DNA of 6,278 bases from Alistipes sp. (GCA_020026435.1 JAHHQK010000065.1:1-6278); one strand, 5' to 3'; counted from the first letter of the stretch, positions 1 through 6,278 are shown. The notes: generated by a model from the letters alone, not told the origin. Translations and numbers: made by a program.

Positions 1-156
1 CACTGGCTGCAATCCTACGCCTTCCGCACTCCGCTGCACTGGTGGGTCTTCCTCTGTGCGTTGGTGCTGGTGATGGCGGTCACCCTGCTGACGGTGGTGG
101 TACGCAGTTGGCACGCGGCATGTGAGAATCCTGTAAATTCACTCAAAAAGGAATAG
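1..156 (+). CDS. MacB/FtsX-family ABC transporter permease, C-terminal fragment
   Basis: Partial gene entering from the left edge; 51 codons plus a TAG stop (154-156) are visible. The peptide reads WLQSYAFR, then one hydrophobic membrane span (about visible residues 14-34), then a short cytoplasmic tail ending NPVNSLKKE. The same layout closes the two other permeases whose ends are in the window: KWLQDYPCR, a span and QPVDSLKKE at 2492; RYLEQF, a span and NPIETLNKE at 5577. This is therefore the last span and tail of a second FtsX domain. A tail of the form NP(V/I)xxL(K/N)KE is typical of MacB-like permeases. The next permease begins only 2 nt after the stop, implying co-transcription. The substrate and the rest of the protein are outside the window. 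Confidence 0.85.
   Translation, partial: HWLQSYAFRTPLHWWVFLCALVLVMAVTLLTVVVRSWHAACENPVNSLKKE
148..152 (+). promoter_or_regulatory. Shine-Dalgarno-like AAGGA within the end of the upstream permease gene
   Basis: AAGGA ends 6 nt before the ATG at 159 and matches part of the anti-Shine-Dalgarno complement. It is formed by the Lys-Glu codons (AAG GAA) that close the preceding permease, so the ribosome-binding site lies inside the upstream coding sequence. This supports the ATG at 159 and translational coupling. Shine-Dalgarno motifs are often weak or unused in Bacteroidetes, so its functional weight is uncertain. Confidence 0.45.
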
Positions 157-158
157 CT

Positions 159-2492
159 ATGAAAAGCTACTTCAAATTTCTGAGCCGCAACAAACTCTAT
201 ACCCTCATAGAAGTGGTGGGCATGGCGGTGGCTATGGCTTTTGTGGTCTTCATCTCCACATTTGTCATGGACGGTTATTTCACCGACCGTCATATCCGTC
301 AGCGTGGCAATATGTGTGTGGGATATGTGAGTCAGTATTTCAACTACACCTACCGCACGGCAGACCTGCTGAAGGGGCGTTTCCCCGAAGTCGAGGAGAT
401 GTGTCGCATGATGGTCACCCGTCAGTTGCGCGGTGTGGAGATGGACGTGGTGCGCGAAGAGGGTGACGAGCATCAGAATGCTCTGGTGGTCGATGACAAC
501 TTCTTCGAGATGTTTCCCTTCCCGTTGAGGGAGGGGCGCGCCGCCGATGTGCTGAAGGGCGATAAGATTGTCCTCTCGGAGAGCTACGCCCGTCAGCTCT
601 TCCCCGAGGGAGATGCCGTGGGTAAGACCTTGAAAATCAAAATCGACGGCAAGGAGTCGTCACTCGCGGTGTCGGGTATCTTCCGCGACTTCTGCAACAC
701 GACACTCCCTGCCCCCGACATCATCTATAATTTTGAACAGATACGCCGTCTTGCCCCCTTCCTGATTCATGACGGCAACTGCACCGTTGCTCTCTTTTTT
801 CGACTCACCGATGAGGCGGATGTCGAGGCTCTGGGAGTCAAGATGAACGAGGTGATGCAGAAGGAGGACGACATGATGTCCTATTTCGGAACGACTTACA
901 CGCTGGTGCGCTGGGACGACATCGCAGGCATCGAGGACGTGCAGGCGTGGGATCCCTTCCAAAATATCGTCAATCCGCGTTTCACCTCTCTCTTCACTGC
1001 CGAGGGATTCCTGTTGTTGCTCTTTGCCGTGCTCAACTACATCTCGCTGACCACCGCACAGACGGGCTTCCGCGCCAAGGAGATGGCGATGCGCCGTCTG
1101 CTGGGCACCCAACAGTCGGGAGTGGTGATGCGCTACATCGCCGAGACATTCCTCCTCACGCTCCTCTCGTTGGGACTGGCTTTGCTGTTGGTGAAGTTCT
1201 TCACGCCCTATTTCTGCGAGCTGATTCAGCACCCCGTGAACCCGCTTTCGGGTGACCTGTGGGGCGGGAAGATGCTCTTTGCGCTGGCTTTCATCGTGTT
1301 GCTGTCGTTCTGCTCGGGTATCATTCCGGCGATGATTATCTCCAAGTTCAAACCCATTGACATCGTGCGCGGAACGTTCACCCGTGTGAGCAAGATGACG
1401 ATGGGCAAGGTGCTGGTGGCGATGCAGTGTTTCGTGGCGTTTGTCACCCTGTCGCTGTCGGTGGTCATGGCCGTGCAACTCAAATATATGCTCGACAAAC
1501 CACTGGGCTACCGTCTGAAGGATAATATCGCCCTGCCGTTCGTCAACAGCTATGCCGATTTCCACATCGACGAGCTGCGCCACCTGCCCGTGGTCGAGCG
1601 CGTGGGCTTCATCCTCAATTACCCGATGGTGTCGGGCTCCAACATCGCGGGGGTGAACTACGAGGACAAGTCGGTCAATACCGAAATCTGCTACCTCGAC
1701 TGCGAGGCTTTCGACATCATGGAGTTCGGCATCATGGAGCAATTCACCGAGCCGTTGCCCGAAAAGGTGTGGGCAACCGAGAGCCTGATGAAAGCCCTGC
1801 AACTCAACCGGGAGAACATCGACAGTTTCTCGCAGTCGAAATTCGAGATTTGCGGTCTGGTGGACGACTATCAGAAGGGTAGTGTCTGCTCGCCCGACAA
1901 CGGACTACCCAAAATACTCTACCTGCTGGAGATGGGAGACGGCAAGAATTACAAATATATGCGTCGTCCCGTGGTGCGTATCAAGGGCGATGAGAGAGAA
2001 GCCGTGCGCCAAATCCGCGAATTTTACAAGGCGAAGGGCATGCCTTTCTGCGACCGTATCGTCTCCTGCACCGACCTGCACCGCGAACTCTATGCCTCCG
2101 AGGAGAACAACCTGCGTCTGTTGCTGCTCTTCAGTTTGATTATTGTCCTGCTCACCTCGTTGTCGCTGCTGGCGATGAGTACCTACTATGCCCGTCAGCA
2201 TACCCGTGAGGTGGCTATCCATAAGATTTTCGGATGTGGCAAACGAGAGTTGTTCTTCTCCACGGCATTGGGTTTCCTGCGCTGGGTGGGCGTGGCCATC
2301 ATCGCGGGTCTTCCTGTGGCGTGGTACCTGGCCGACAAATGGTTGCAGGACTATCCCTGCCGTGTGGACAACAGCGTGTGGAGCTACCTTGTGGCGGCGG
2401 CTGTGCTTGTGGTGGTCAGCGTGGCGGCCATCTCGTGGCAGGTGGGGCGTCTGGTGGCATCGCAGCCGGTCGATTCACTGAAAAAAGAGTAA
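159..2492 (+). CDS. MacB/FtsX-family ABC transporter permease (777 aa, complete)
   Basis: Inner-membrane permease with two MacB_PCD-FtsX halves, expected to work with the ATPase encoded at 2539. A short cytoplasmic N-terminus (MKSYFKFL) precedes a first span at about 20-38. An extracytoplasmic MacB_PCD domain follows (about 40-270), with family features such as DNFFEMFPFPLREG (113-126), the region after KIVLSESYARQLFPEG (136-151) and GKTL (155-158). The first FtsX domain has spans near 277-298, 324-347 and 372-395, with the conserved loop RAKEMAMRRLLG (305-316) and PIDIVRGTF (399-407). The second half has spans near 415-440, 652-675, 703-725 and 742-762, with the matching loop ending REVAIHKIFG (683-692) and the tail PVDSLKKE. 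About eight spans at this length are usual for the Bacteroidetes versions. The ATG is chosen because it follows AAGGA and because MKSY(F/L)KFL also opens the permease at 3235. The substrate is unknown. The typical FD-FH-IYR motif after the first span is poorly kept here. Confidence 0.9.
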   Translation: MKSYFKFLSRNKLYTLIEVVGMAVAMAFVVFISTFVMDGYFTDRHIRQRGNMCVGYVSQYFNYTYRTADLLKGRFPEVEEMCRMMVTRQLRGVEMDVVREEGDEHQNALVVDDNFFEMFPFPLREGRAADVLKGDKIVLSESYARQLFPEGDAVGKTLKIKIDGKESSLAVSGIFRDFCNTTLPAPDIIYNFEQIRRLAPFLIHDGNCTVALFFRLTDEADVEALGVKMNEVMQKEDDMMSYFGTTYTLVRWDDIAGIEDVQAWDPFQNIVNPRFTSLFTAEGFLLLLFAVLNYISLTTAQTGFRAKEMAMRRLLGTQQSGVVMRYIAETFLLTLLSLGLALLLVKFFTPYFCELIQHPVNPLSGDLWGGKMLFALAFIVLLSFCSGIIPAMIISKFKPIDIVRGTFTRVSKMTMGKVLVAMQCFVAFVTLSLSVVMAVQLKYMLDKPLGYRLKDNIALPFVNSYADFHIDELRHLPVVERVGFILNYPMVSGSNIAGVNYEDKSVNTEICYLDCEAFDIMEFGIMEQFTEPLPEKVWATESLMKALQLNRENIDSFSQSKFEICGLVDDYQKGSVCSPDNGLPKILYLLEMGDGKNYKYMRRPVVRIKGDEREAVRQIREFYKAKGMPFCDRIVSCTDLHRELYASEENNLRLLLLFSLIIVLLTSLSLLAMSTYYARQHTREVAIHKIFGCGKRELFFSTALGFLRWVGVAIIAGLPVAWYLADKWLQDYPCRVDNSVWSYLVAAAVLVVVSVAAISWQVGRLVASQPVDSLKKE

Positions 2493-2538
2493 AATTTACC
2501 AACATTGAAAATATTAATAACATAAAAAACTTACAACT
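2493..2538 (+). promoter_or_regulatory. AT-rich leader upstream of the ATPase gene
   Basis: This 46-nt gap contains only 8 G or C bases, against roughly 60% GC in the flanking genes. It ends in an A-rich stretch (ATAAAAAAC, 2522-2530) just before the ATG at 2539 and has no Shine-Dalgarno motif. A-rich, unstructured leaders of this kind are common before well-translated Bacteroidetes genes, so it probably serves as a translation-initiation region for the ATPase. I found no good match to the Bacteroides TAnnTTTG (-7) plus TTTG (-33) promoter pattern, so an internal promoter is not claimed. The only other intergenic gaps are 2, 15 and 1 nt. Confidence 0.4.
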
Positions 2539-3219
2539 ATGATTAAGGTTACAAATTTGAGCAAGTCGTTCTCAACCGAAGAAGTGGAAACCATTGCATT
2601 GGACAAGGTGTCGCTTGAAGTCAGGGAGGGCGAGTTTGTCGCCATCATGGGCCCGTCGGGTTGCGGCAAATCGACCCTGCTGAACATTCTGGGTCTGCTG
2701 GACAACCCCACGGAGGGCAGCTACGAGCTGCTGGGCAACGAGGTGGGGCGTCTGAACGAAAACGGACGCACGAAGTACCGTAAGGGCAATATCGGATTCG
2801 TGTTCCAGTCGTTCAACCTTATCGACGACCTCAACGTGTTCGACAATGTGGAGTTGCCGCTCAAGTATCTGGGTGTTGGCTCGGCGGAGCGCAAGCAGCG
2901 CGTCACCGAGATCCTCAAGCGCATGAACATCTACCACCGTGCGGGCCACTTCCCCCAGCAGTTGTCGGGCGGACAGCAGCAGCGTGTGGCCATAGCGCGT
3001 GCCGTGGTGGCTACCCCCAAACTCATCCTGGCCGACGAGCCGACGGGTAACCTCGACTCGAAGAACGGTATGGAGGTGATGAACCTGCTTTCGGAGCTGA
3101 ACCGCGAGGGTACGACCGTGGTGATGGTGACCCACTCGCAGTGCGACGCTTCGATGGCCCAGCGCACGATCAACCTGCTGGACGGCCATATTGTCAACGA
3201 TGTGAAGAACTTCCTGTAA
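2539..3219 (+). CDS. ABC transporter ATP-binding protein, LolD/MacB-like (226 aa, complete)
   Basis: Cytoplasmic nucleotide-binding subunit that dimerises and hydrolyses ATP to drive partner FtsX-type permeases. All motor motifs are intact: Walker A GPSGCGKST (residues 38-46), Q-loop Gln90 in FVFQSFNL, signature LSGGQQQR (142-149), Walker B LILADEP (162-168) with Asp166 and catalytic Glu167, D-loop NLDS (171-174) and H-loop His199 in VTHSQ. The length, the GNIGFVFQSFNLIDDLNVFDN-type stretch around 83-103 and the EPTGNLDS form are typical of the LolD/MacB/FtsE group rather than importer ATPases. It is the only ATPase in the window and sits between permeases, so it probably serves several of them. 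The ATG at 2539 fits the usual family start (MIKVTNLSKSF). The following permease starts 15 nt after the stop. Family assignment is firm; the transported substrate cannot be inferred. The name lolD is not given because the permease context is not that of lolC/lolE. Confidence 0.95.
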   Translation: MIKVTNLSKSFSTEEVETIALDKVSLEVREGEFVAIMGPSGCGKSTLLNILGLLDNPTEGSYELLGNEVGRLNENGRTKYRKGNIGFVFQSFNLIDDLNVFDNVELPLKYLGVGSAERKQRVTEILKRMNIYHRAGHFPQQLSGGQQQRVAIARAVVATPKLILADEPTGNLDSKNGMEVMNLLSELNREGTTVVMVTHSQCDASMAQRTINLLDGHIVNDVKNFL

Positions 3220-3290
3220 AAAAACGAGGGGACGATGAAAAGTTATCTTAAATTCTTGATGCACAACCGGCTCTACACCGCGATCGAGGT

Positions 3291-3902
3291 GTGGAACTCT
3301 CCCTCTCGATAGCCTTTGTGGTGTTTGTTGGGTGTTACATCACCCAACAGTTGTCGGTGGCGTATGCTCATCCCGATGCCGATCGTATTTATATTCCTTC
3401 GATGGACAACTACCCGGGACTGACTTCGGGGTTTGAGGGGGCTATTCGTGACCGTTTCCCCGAAATCGAGCAGACAGCGGTTTATTTCCCTTCGTTTATC
3501 GCACCCGGAGGAGGTCCGATTGTGGAGTTTGACAACCGCACGATCGAGATTCGCTCGGAGGTGACCGTCGATGGGCGTTTCTTCGAGATATTCCCCGATT
3601 TCGAGTTCCTGATGGGGTCGCCCGATGTGCTGAAGGACAAGGAAAACGTGATTGTCAGCGAGAGCTTTGCCCGCAAGTTGTTCCCCGACGGGAACTTCCG
3701 GCCCGTGTTGCTCGACGACCACATGAATGTCGCCGCCATCATCGCCGACAACGACTACTCGATTTTCCCGCGTGCCGATATGATCATAGGTTTGGATTCC
3801 CCCCCTGAGCGCGGTGTCCTACTGCGAGCCGTTCGACAACTTCGGCTCCTGTCTGACCTTTGTCAAACTGCGCAAGGGGGCCGACGAGAAACAGTTCCTT
3901 GA
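3291..3902 (+). CDS. Middle fragment of the frameshifted permease (first extracytoplasmic domain)
   Basis: Open stretch of 203 codons from a GTG (3291) to TGA (3900-3902), holding part of the frameshifted permease. Residues 1-170 or so are genuine. They comprise the rest of the first membrane span (SLSIAFVVFVGCYI) and most of the first MacB_PCD domain, including ADRIYI, VDGRFFEIFPDF and VSESFARKLFPDG. After the seven-C run the reading turns to nonsense (ERGVLLRAVRQLRLLSDL), which is out-of-frame readthrough. The GTG start has no ribosome-binding site and cuts the membrane span, so I do not regard this as a separate gene. It is listed because automatic annotation would probably call it as one. 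Confidence 0.4.
   Translation: MELSLSIAFVVFVGCYITQQLSVAYAHPDADRIYIPSMDNYPGLTSGFEGAIRDRFPEIEQTAVYFPSFIAPGGGPIVEFDNRTIEIRSEVTVDGRFFEIFPDFEFLMGSPDVLKDKENVIVSESFARKLFPDGNFRPVLLDDHMNVAAIIADNDYSIFPRADMIIGLDSPPERGVLLRAVRQLRLLSDLCQTAQGGRRETVP
3799..3805 (+). repeat. Seven-C homopolymer at the second frameshift
   Basis: Positions 3799-3805 are an unbroken run of C preceded by GGATT and followed by TGAGC. With seven Cs the reading is DSPPERGVLLR, with no family resemblance. With six it becomes DSPLSAVSYCEPFDNF, which leads directly into the downstream homologous frame. This places the +1 change in the homopolymer. Confidence 0.75.
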
Positions 3903-5577
3903 CAATCTGCAGCGTGTCTGCAAGGAGATTTACCCCGACACCTACGGAAAGACGTTTTTCAAGGAACTGACACTCGAACGCTGGGACCGTATCCTCTTCC
4001 GGCCCACGAGCGGTGTGTTCCGCCACTGCGACCTGAAGCTGGTCTATACGCTGTCGGCCATTGCCCTGCTGTTGTTGCTGTCGGCCATCGCCAACTTCGT
4101 GAATCTGAACACGGCCCTGGTCGGCCGGCGTGCCCGGGAGATGGCCTCGCGCCGTCTGCTGGGAGCTTCGAGTTGGGGCATCATGGGACGTTATATCTTC
4201 GAGTCGGTGATGCTGACCTTCGTGTCGATGGTTGTCGCGCTGCTGGTGGCGGTGTGGCTTACCCCGTGGGGCAATGAGATGATCGAGGCCGATGTTCCGG
4301 TCAGCATTCCCTTCTCGGCGGGTTATGTGGCCGGATATGTGGCTCTGGTGCTGCTGGTCGGCGGACTGGGCGGACTGCTGCCTGCCGTGCTGGCCGCGCG
4401 CTATATGCCCATCGACATCGTGAGGGGTACGTTCCGCCGGGAGAGCAAACAGGTGTGGAGCAAGCTCTTCATCGTCGTTCAGATGACGATTGGCGTGTTC
4501 CTCATCTCCATGGCGCTGGTGATGCACGCCCAATACCGTAAATCGCTGAATCGAGAGATGAACTGTGACTTGAAAAACAAGTTCGCCCTCTTCTACATGA
4601 TTCCCGTGCGCAACGGAGCCTTCAATCTGGAGGAGCGTATCCGTGCGTTGCCGCAGGTCAGGCGTGTGGGGCGTGCGATGAGTGTGCCGTGTACGCAGGT
4701 CGGCGGCCAGTTTTCGACCACGACCTCGGGCGACGAGATCATGTACCGTCTCTATGTCATGGACTCCACGACCTTCAACATGATGGGCTTCAAGACCATC
4801 GAGGACTTCCGGGCCCCCGTCGAGAAGGGCGTGTGGTTCTCCGAGGCGACATTCCGTGCCACGGGATTCGACGCCCGGAATCACGACATCTCGACCACAC
4901 TTGCCCAACGGAGCGGTGCGTGTGACCATACGGCCGGCGTGATTGCCAATGTGCCGACGAACATCGCCAATGTGGGCGAGGAGGAGTTGATGGTCGTTGC
5001 CGTTCAGGATTTCTCGGCCTATCCGCTCTATATGTCGGTCATCGAGACCACCGACCGCCACGAGGAGTTCCGCGAGGCGTTGGCCGATGTGTGCCGCGAA
5101 TACACCACCCAATCGGTGGGCTATGAAATCGAGCCGCTTTATTGCGACTACCTGGAGGATATGAAGGTCAAGGCACTGGCCAAGGCCGAGAAGCAGATGA
5201 ATCTGGTCTATGTCTTCATGGCGCTGGCGGTGCTGATTTCGGTGTTGGGCCTTCTGGCCATGAGCATCTACGACGCCCGCAACCGTGCCCGGGACATCGC
5301 CGTGAGAAAGGTCTTCGGCAGTACGGTCATGATCGAGGCGCGGCGGGGTGTTGAGGCCTGTCTCAGACTCATCCTGGTGGCGTGTGTCGTGGGGCTCTCC
5401 GTCGCGGTGTGGGCCACGGACCGCTATCTGGAGCAGTTTGTCGTCAAGATCGAAAACTATGCGTGGATTTATGTGGCGGTGGTGTTCATCGTCCTGGGCA
5501 TTGCCCTGATGACCGTTTTCTGGCAGATATGGTCGGCGGCACGGGTCAATCCCATCGAAACCCTAAACAAAGAGTAA
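3814..5577 (+). CDS. C-terminal fragment of the frameshifted permease (both FtsX domains)
   Basis: Open stretch of 587 codons that carries most of the third permease: the end of the first MacB_PCD domain, the first FtsX domain (spans near 77-99, 129-150 and 168-193 in fragment numbering), the second extracytoplasmic domain (about 240-460) and the second FtsX domain with the tail NPIETLNKE. The frame extends upstream without a stop to 3790. The GTG at 3814 is only the first plausible start codon, has no ribosome-binding site and falls inside the periplasmic domain. If the frameshifts are real this piece lacks its first span and would probably not be made or inserted properly. If they are errors it is simply the larger part of the gene starting at 3235. 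Confidence 0.55.
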   Translation: MSYCEPFDNFGSCLTFVKLRKGADEKQFLDNLQRVCKEIYPDTYGKTFFKELTLERWDRILFRPTSGVFRHCDLKLVYTLSAIALLLLLSAIANFVNLNTALVGRRAREMASRRLLGASSWGIMGRYIFESVMLTFVSMVVALLVAVWLTPWGNEMIEADVPVSIPFSAGYVAGYVALVLLVGGLGGLLPAVLAARYMPIDIVRGTFRRESKQVWSKLFIVVQMTIGVFLISMALVMHAQYRKSLNREMNCDLKNKFALFYMIPVRNGAFNLEERIRALPQVRRVGRAMSVPCTQVGGQFSTTTSGDEIMYRLYVMDSTTFNMMGFKTIEDFRAPVEKGVWFSEATFRATGFDARNHDISTTLAQRSGACDHTAGVIANVPTNIANVGEEELMVVAVQDFSAYPLYMSVIETTDRHEEFREALADVCREYTTQSVGYEIEPLYCDYLEDMKVKALAKAEKQMNLVYVFMALAVLISVLGLLAMSIYDARNRARDIAVRKVFGSTVMIEARRGVEACLRLILVACVVGLSVAVWATDRYLEQFVVKIENYAWIYVAVVFIVLGIALMTVFWQIWSAARVNPIETLNKE

Positions 5578-5578
5578 A

Positions 5579-6278
5579 ATGAAACATTCCGATTTTCTGT
5601 TGAAGGTCCTCTCGCTCGGCGTGGGCCTGGCCATCAGCTTCGTGCTGCTGGGCAAGGTCTGCTTCGAGATGACTTTCGACCGTATCTATAAGGATGCGGA
5701 GCGCATCTGTCAGTTGCGCACCCACTATGCCAGTAACGACGGCACGGAAGGCTCGTTCTGGAACGTGAGCGGTGCCATCGCCCCGGGCGTGATGAAGTAT
5801 GCACCCGGTGTAGAGGCCGCCACCCGCACGACGGGTCTCTTCTCGTCGGACAAATACCTCACTGAGGACAAGCGTGTCGTTTCGGGTGACCTGCTCATCG
5901 CCGACACGATGTTCTTCTCCATTTTCGACCGCCCGATTCTTGTCGGTGACCCCGTGCGGGTGTTGTCCGAGCGGGGCAAGGTGATGGTGAGCCGTTCGTT
6001 TGCCGAGAAGATCTGTTCGGTGGAGGAGATTGTGGGCAGGACCATCACCAACGAGGAGATGCCTCAGCTGGTGATGACCGTGGGCGGCGTGTTCGAGGAT
6101 TTTCCCGAAAACGCCTCGATGAAGACCGACATTCTGCTTTCGATAGAGACCTATTCCAAGGGAAGCACCCAGAACTGGCTGGGCAACGACCGCTACATGG
6201 GTTTTGTGAAACTGGCCGAGGGGGTTGATGTCGAAAGCCTCTATCCGGCCATCCGTCACATGCAGGAGAAACATCAGA
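5579..6278 (+). CDS. MacB/FtsX-family ABC transporter permease, N-terminal fragment (233 codons, runs off the window)
   Basis: Partial permease whose ATG begins 1 nt after the TAA that closes the previous permease; the purine run AAAGAG (5569-5574) ends 4 nt before it. The N-terminus is of a different subtype from the permeases at 159 and 3235. It lacks the MKSYxKFLxxNxLYTxIEV leader and enters a span almost at once (about 7-28). It then shows the classic MacB_PCD opening FDRIYKDAERICQL (33-46). Further family features are IADTMFFSIFDRPILVGDP (107-125), VMVSRSFAEKI (135-145), VGRTI (152-156) and VGGVFEDFPENASMKTDI (168-185). No stop occurs before the right edge. The FtsX domains are outside the window, so completeness is unknown. 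From memory, permeases opening with a LLKVLSLGVGLAISFVLL-like segment recur in Bacteroidales operons of this sort. It is probably an additional partner for the ATPase at 2539. Confidence 0.87.
   Translation, partial: MKHSDFLLKVLSLGVGLAISFVLLGKVCFEMTFDRIYKDAERICQLRTHYASNDGTEGSFWNVSGAIAPGVMKYAPGVEAATRTTGLFSSDKYLTEDKRVVSGDLLIADTMFFSIFDRPILVGDPVRVLSERGKVMVSRSFAEKICSVEEIVGRTITNEEMPQLVMTVGGVFEDFPENASMKTDILLSIETYSKGSTQNWLGNDRYMGFVKLAEGVDVESLYPAIRHMQEKHQ

Larger units (their letters stand above)
3235..5577 (+). pseudogene. MacB/FtsX-family ABC transporter permease with two compensating frameshifts (780 codons if corrected)
   Basis: Paralogue of the permease at 159. The start at 3235 encodes MKSYLKFLMHNRLYTAIEV, aligning residue for residue with MKSYFKFLSRNKLYTLIEV, but this frame stops at TAG 3310-3312. 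The homology continues one frame over from about 3291 (LSLSIAFVVFVGCYI, then PDADRIYI, FFEIFPDFEFL, VIVSESFARKLFPDG) up to IIGLDSP near 3800. There it returns to the starting frame, reading SYCEPFDNFGSCLTFVKL and on to NPIETLNKE at 5577. Adding one base near 3289-3294 and removing one C from the 3799-3805 run gives a 780-aa protein, against 777 for the paralogue. Corrected numbering: spans near 19-38, 269-292, 322-343, 361-386, 410-431, 656-678, 708-728 and 742-764; FtsX loops RRAREMASRRLLG (298-310) and YDARNRARDIAVRKVFG (679-695). The GKTL motif after LFPDG is absent and that region is about six residues shorter than in the paralogue. It is either a true pseudogene or an intact gene with sequence errors. 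The two indels cancelling, one of them in a homopolymer, favours error. Confidence 0.8.

Noticed and set aside
660..1802. Long minus-strand open reading frame (380 codons) opposite the first complete permease
   Set aside because: Same low-complexity His/Gln/Arg-rich composition and no family resemblance; the + strand frame is fully explained by a MacB/FtsX permease.
2493..2538. Internal Bacteroidetes-type promoter before the ATPase gene
   Set aside because: The gap is AT-rich, but I could not place a TAnnTTTG -7 element with a TTTG -33 element at the right spacing.
3220..3234. Transcription terminator between the ATPase and the third permease
   Set aside because: Only 15 nt with an A run and GAGGGGA; there is no inverted repeat and no T run. 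GAGGGGA is only 2-3 nt from the ATG, too close to be a confident Shine-Dalgarno site.
2572..3264. Minus-strand open reading frame opposite the ATPase gene
   Set aside because: The + strand encodes every ABC ATPase motif; the reverse product is a compositional shadow.
3289..3312. Programmed -1 ribosomal frameshift in the third permease
   Set aside because: There is no X-XXY-YYZ slippery heptamer, and a second shift of opposite sign would be needed 500 nt later.
3784..5112. Long minus-strand open reading frame (442 codons) opposite the third permease
   Set aside because: It lies opposite a clearly homologous permease. Its product is rich in His, Arg, Gln and Glu with no membrane spans or recognisable domain, as expected for the complement of GC-rich coding sequence.
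5546..6274. Minus-strand open reading frame of 242 codons at the right end
   Set aside because: It is opposite the fourth permease, whose MacB_PCD motifs are unambiguous. The minus-strand product has no recognisable features.

Overview
The window is a stretch of a chromosomal operon, all on the + strand, encoding a MacB/FtsX-type ABC transport system. It holds one ATP-binding subunit among four different integral-membrane permeases. The likely host is a member of the Bacteroidales. Reasons are the tandem array of large (about 780 aa) MacB_PCD/FtsX permeases around one LolD/MacB-like ATPase, an A-rich leader without a Shine-Dalgarno motif before the ATPase gene, and fairly GC-rich coding sequence (roughly 58-63% in the lines I counted). 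That GC level would suit an Alistipes-like genus better than Bacteroides, but the genus is a guess.

Layout: (1) 1-156, the last 51 codons of a permease that starts upstream. (2) 159-2492, a complete 777-aa permease beginning 2 nt after the previous stop. (3) 2493-2538, a 46-nt AT-rich gap (8 G/C). (4) 2539-3219, the 226-aa ATPase with all motor motifs intact. (5) 3235-5577, a second full-length permease of 780 codons that is broken by two single-base indels: about one base missing near 3289-3294, and one extra C in the seven-C run at 3799-3805. The two cancel, so gene length and final frame are normal. (6) 5579-6278, the first 233 codons of a fourth permease of a different N-terminal subtype, cut by the window edge.

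Working model (inference from the families): the ATPase dimer would drive permeases embedded in the inner membrane. Each has two MacB_PCD-FtsX halves with about eight predicted membrane spans, and large extracytoplasmic domains that couple ATP hydrolysis to export or mechanical work in the periplasm. The substrate cannot be read from the sequence. No adaptor protein, TolC-like channel or regulator lies inside the window. No RNA genes, mobile elements, CRISPR arrays or convincing terminators were seen. The most notable observation is the pair of compensating frameshifts in the third permease. It is more likely a sequencing or assembly artefact, or a recent pseudogene, than a new mechanism. I did not find a previously undescribed system here.
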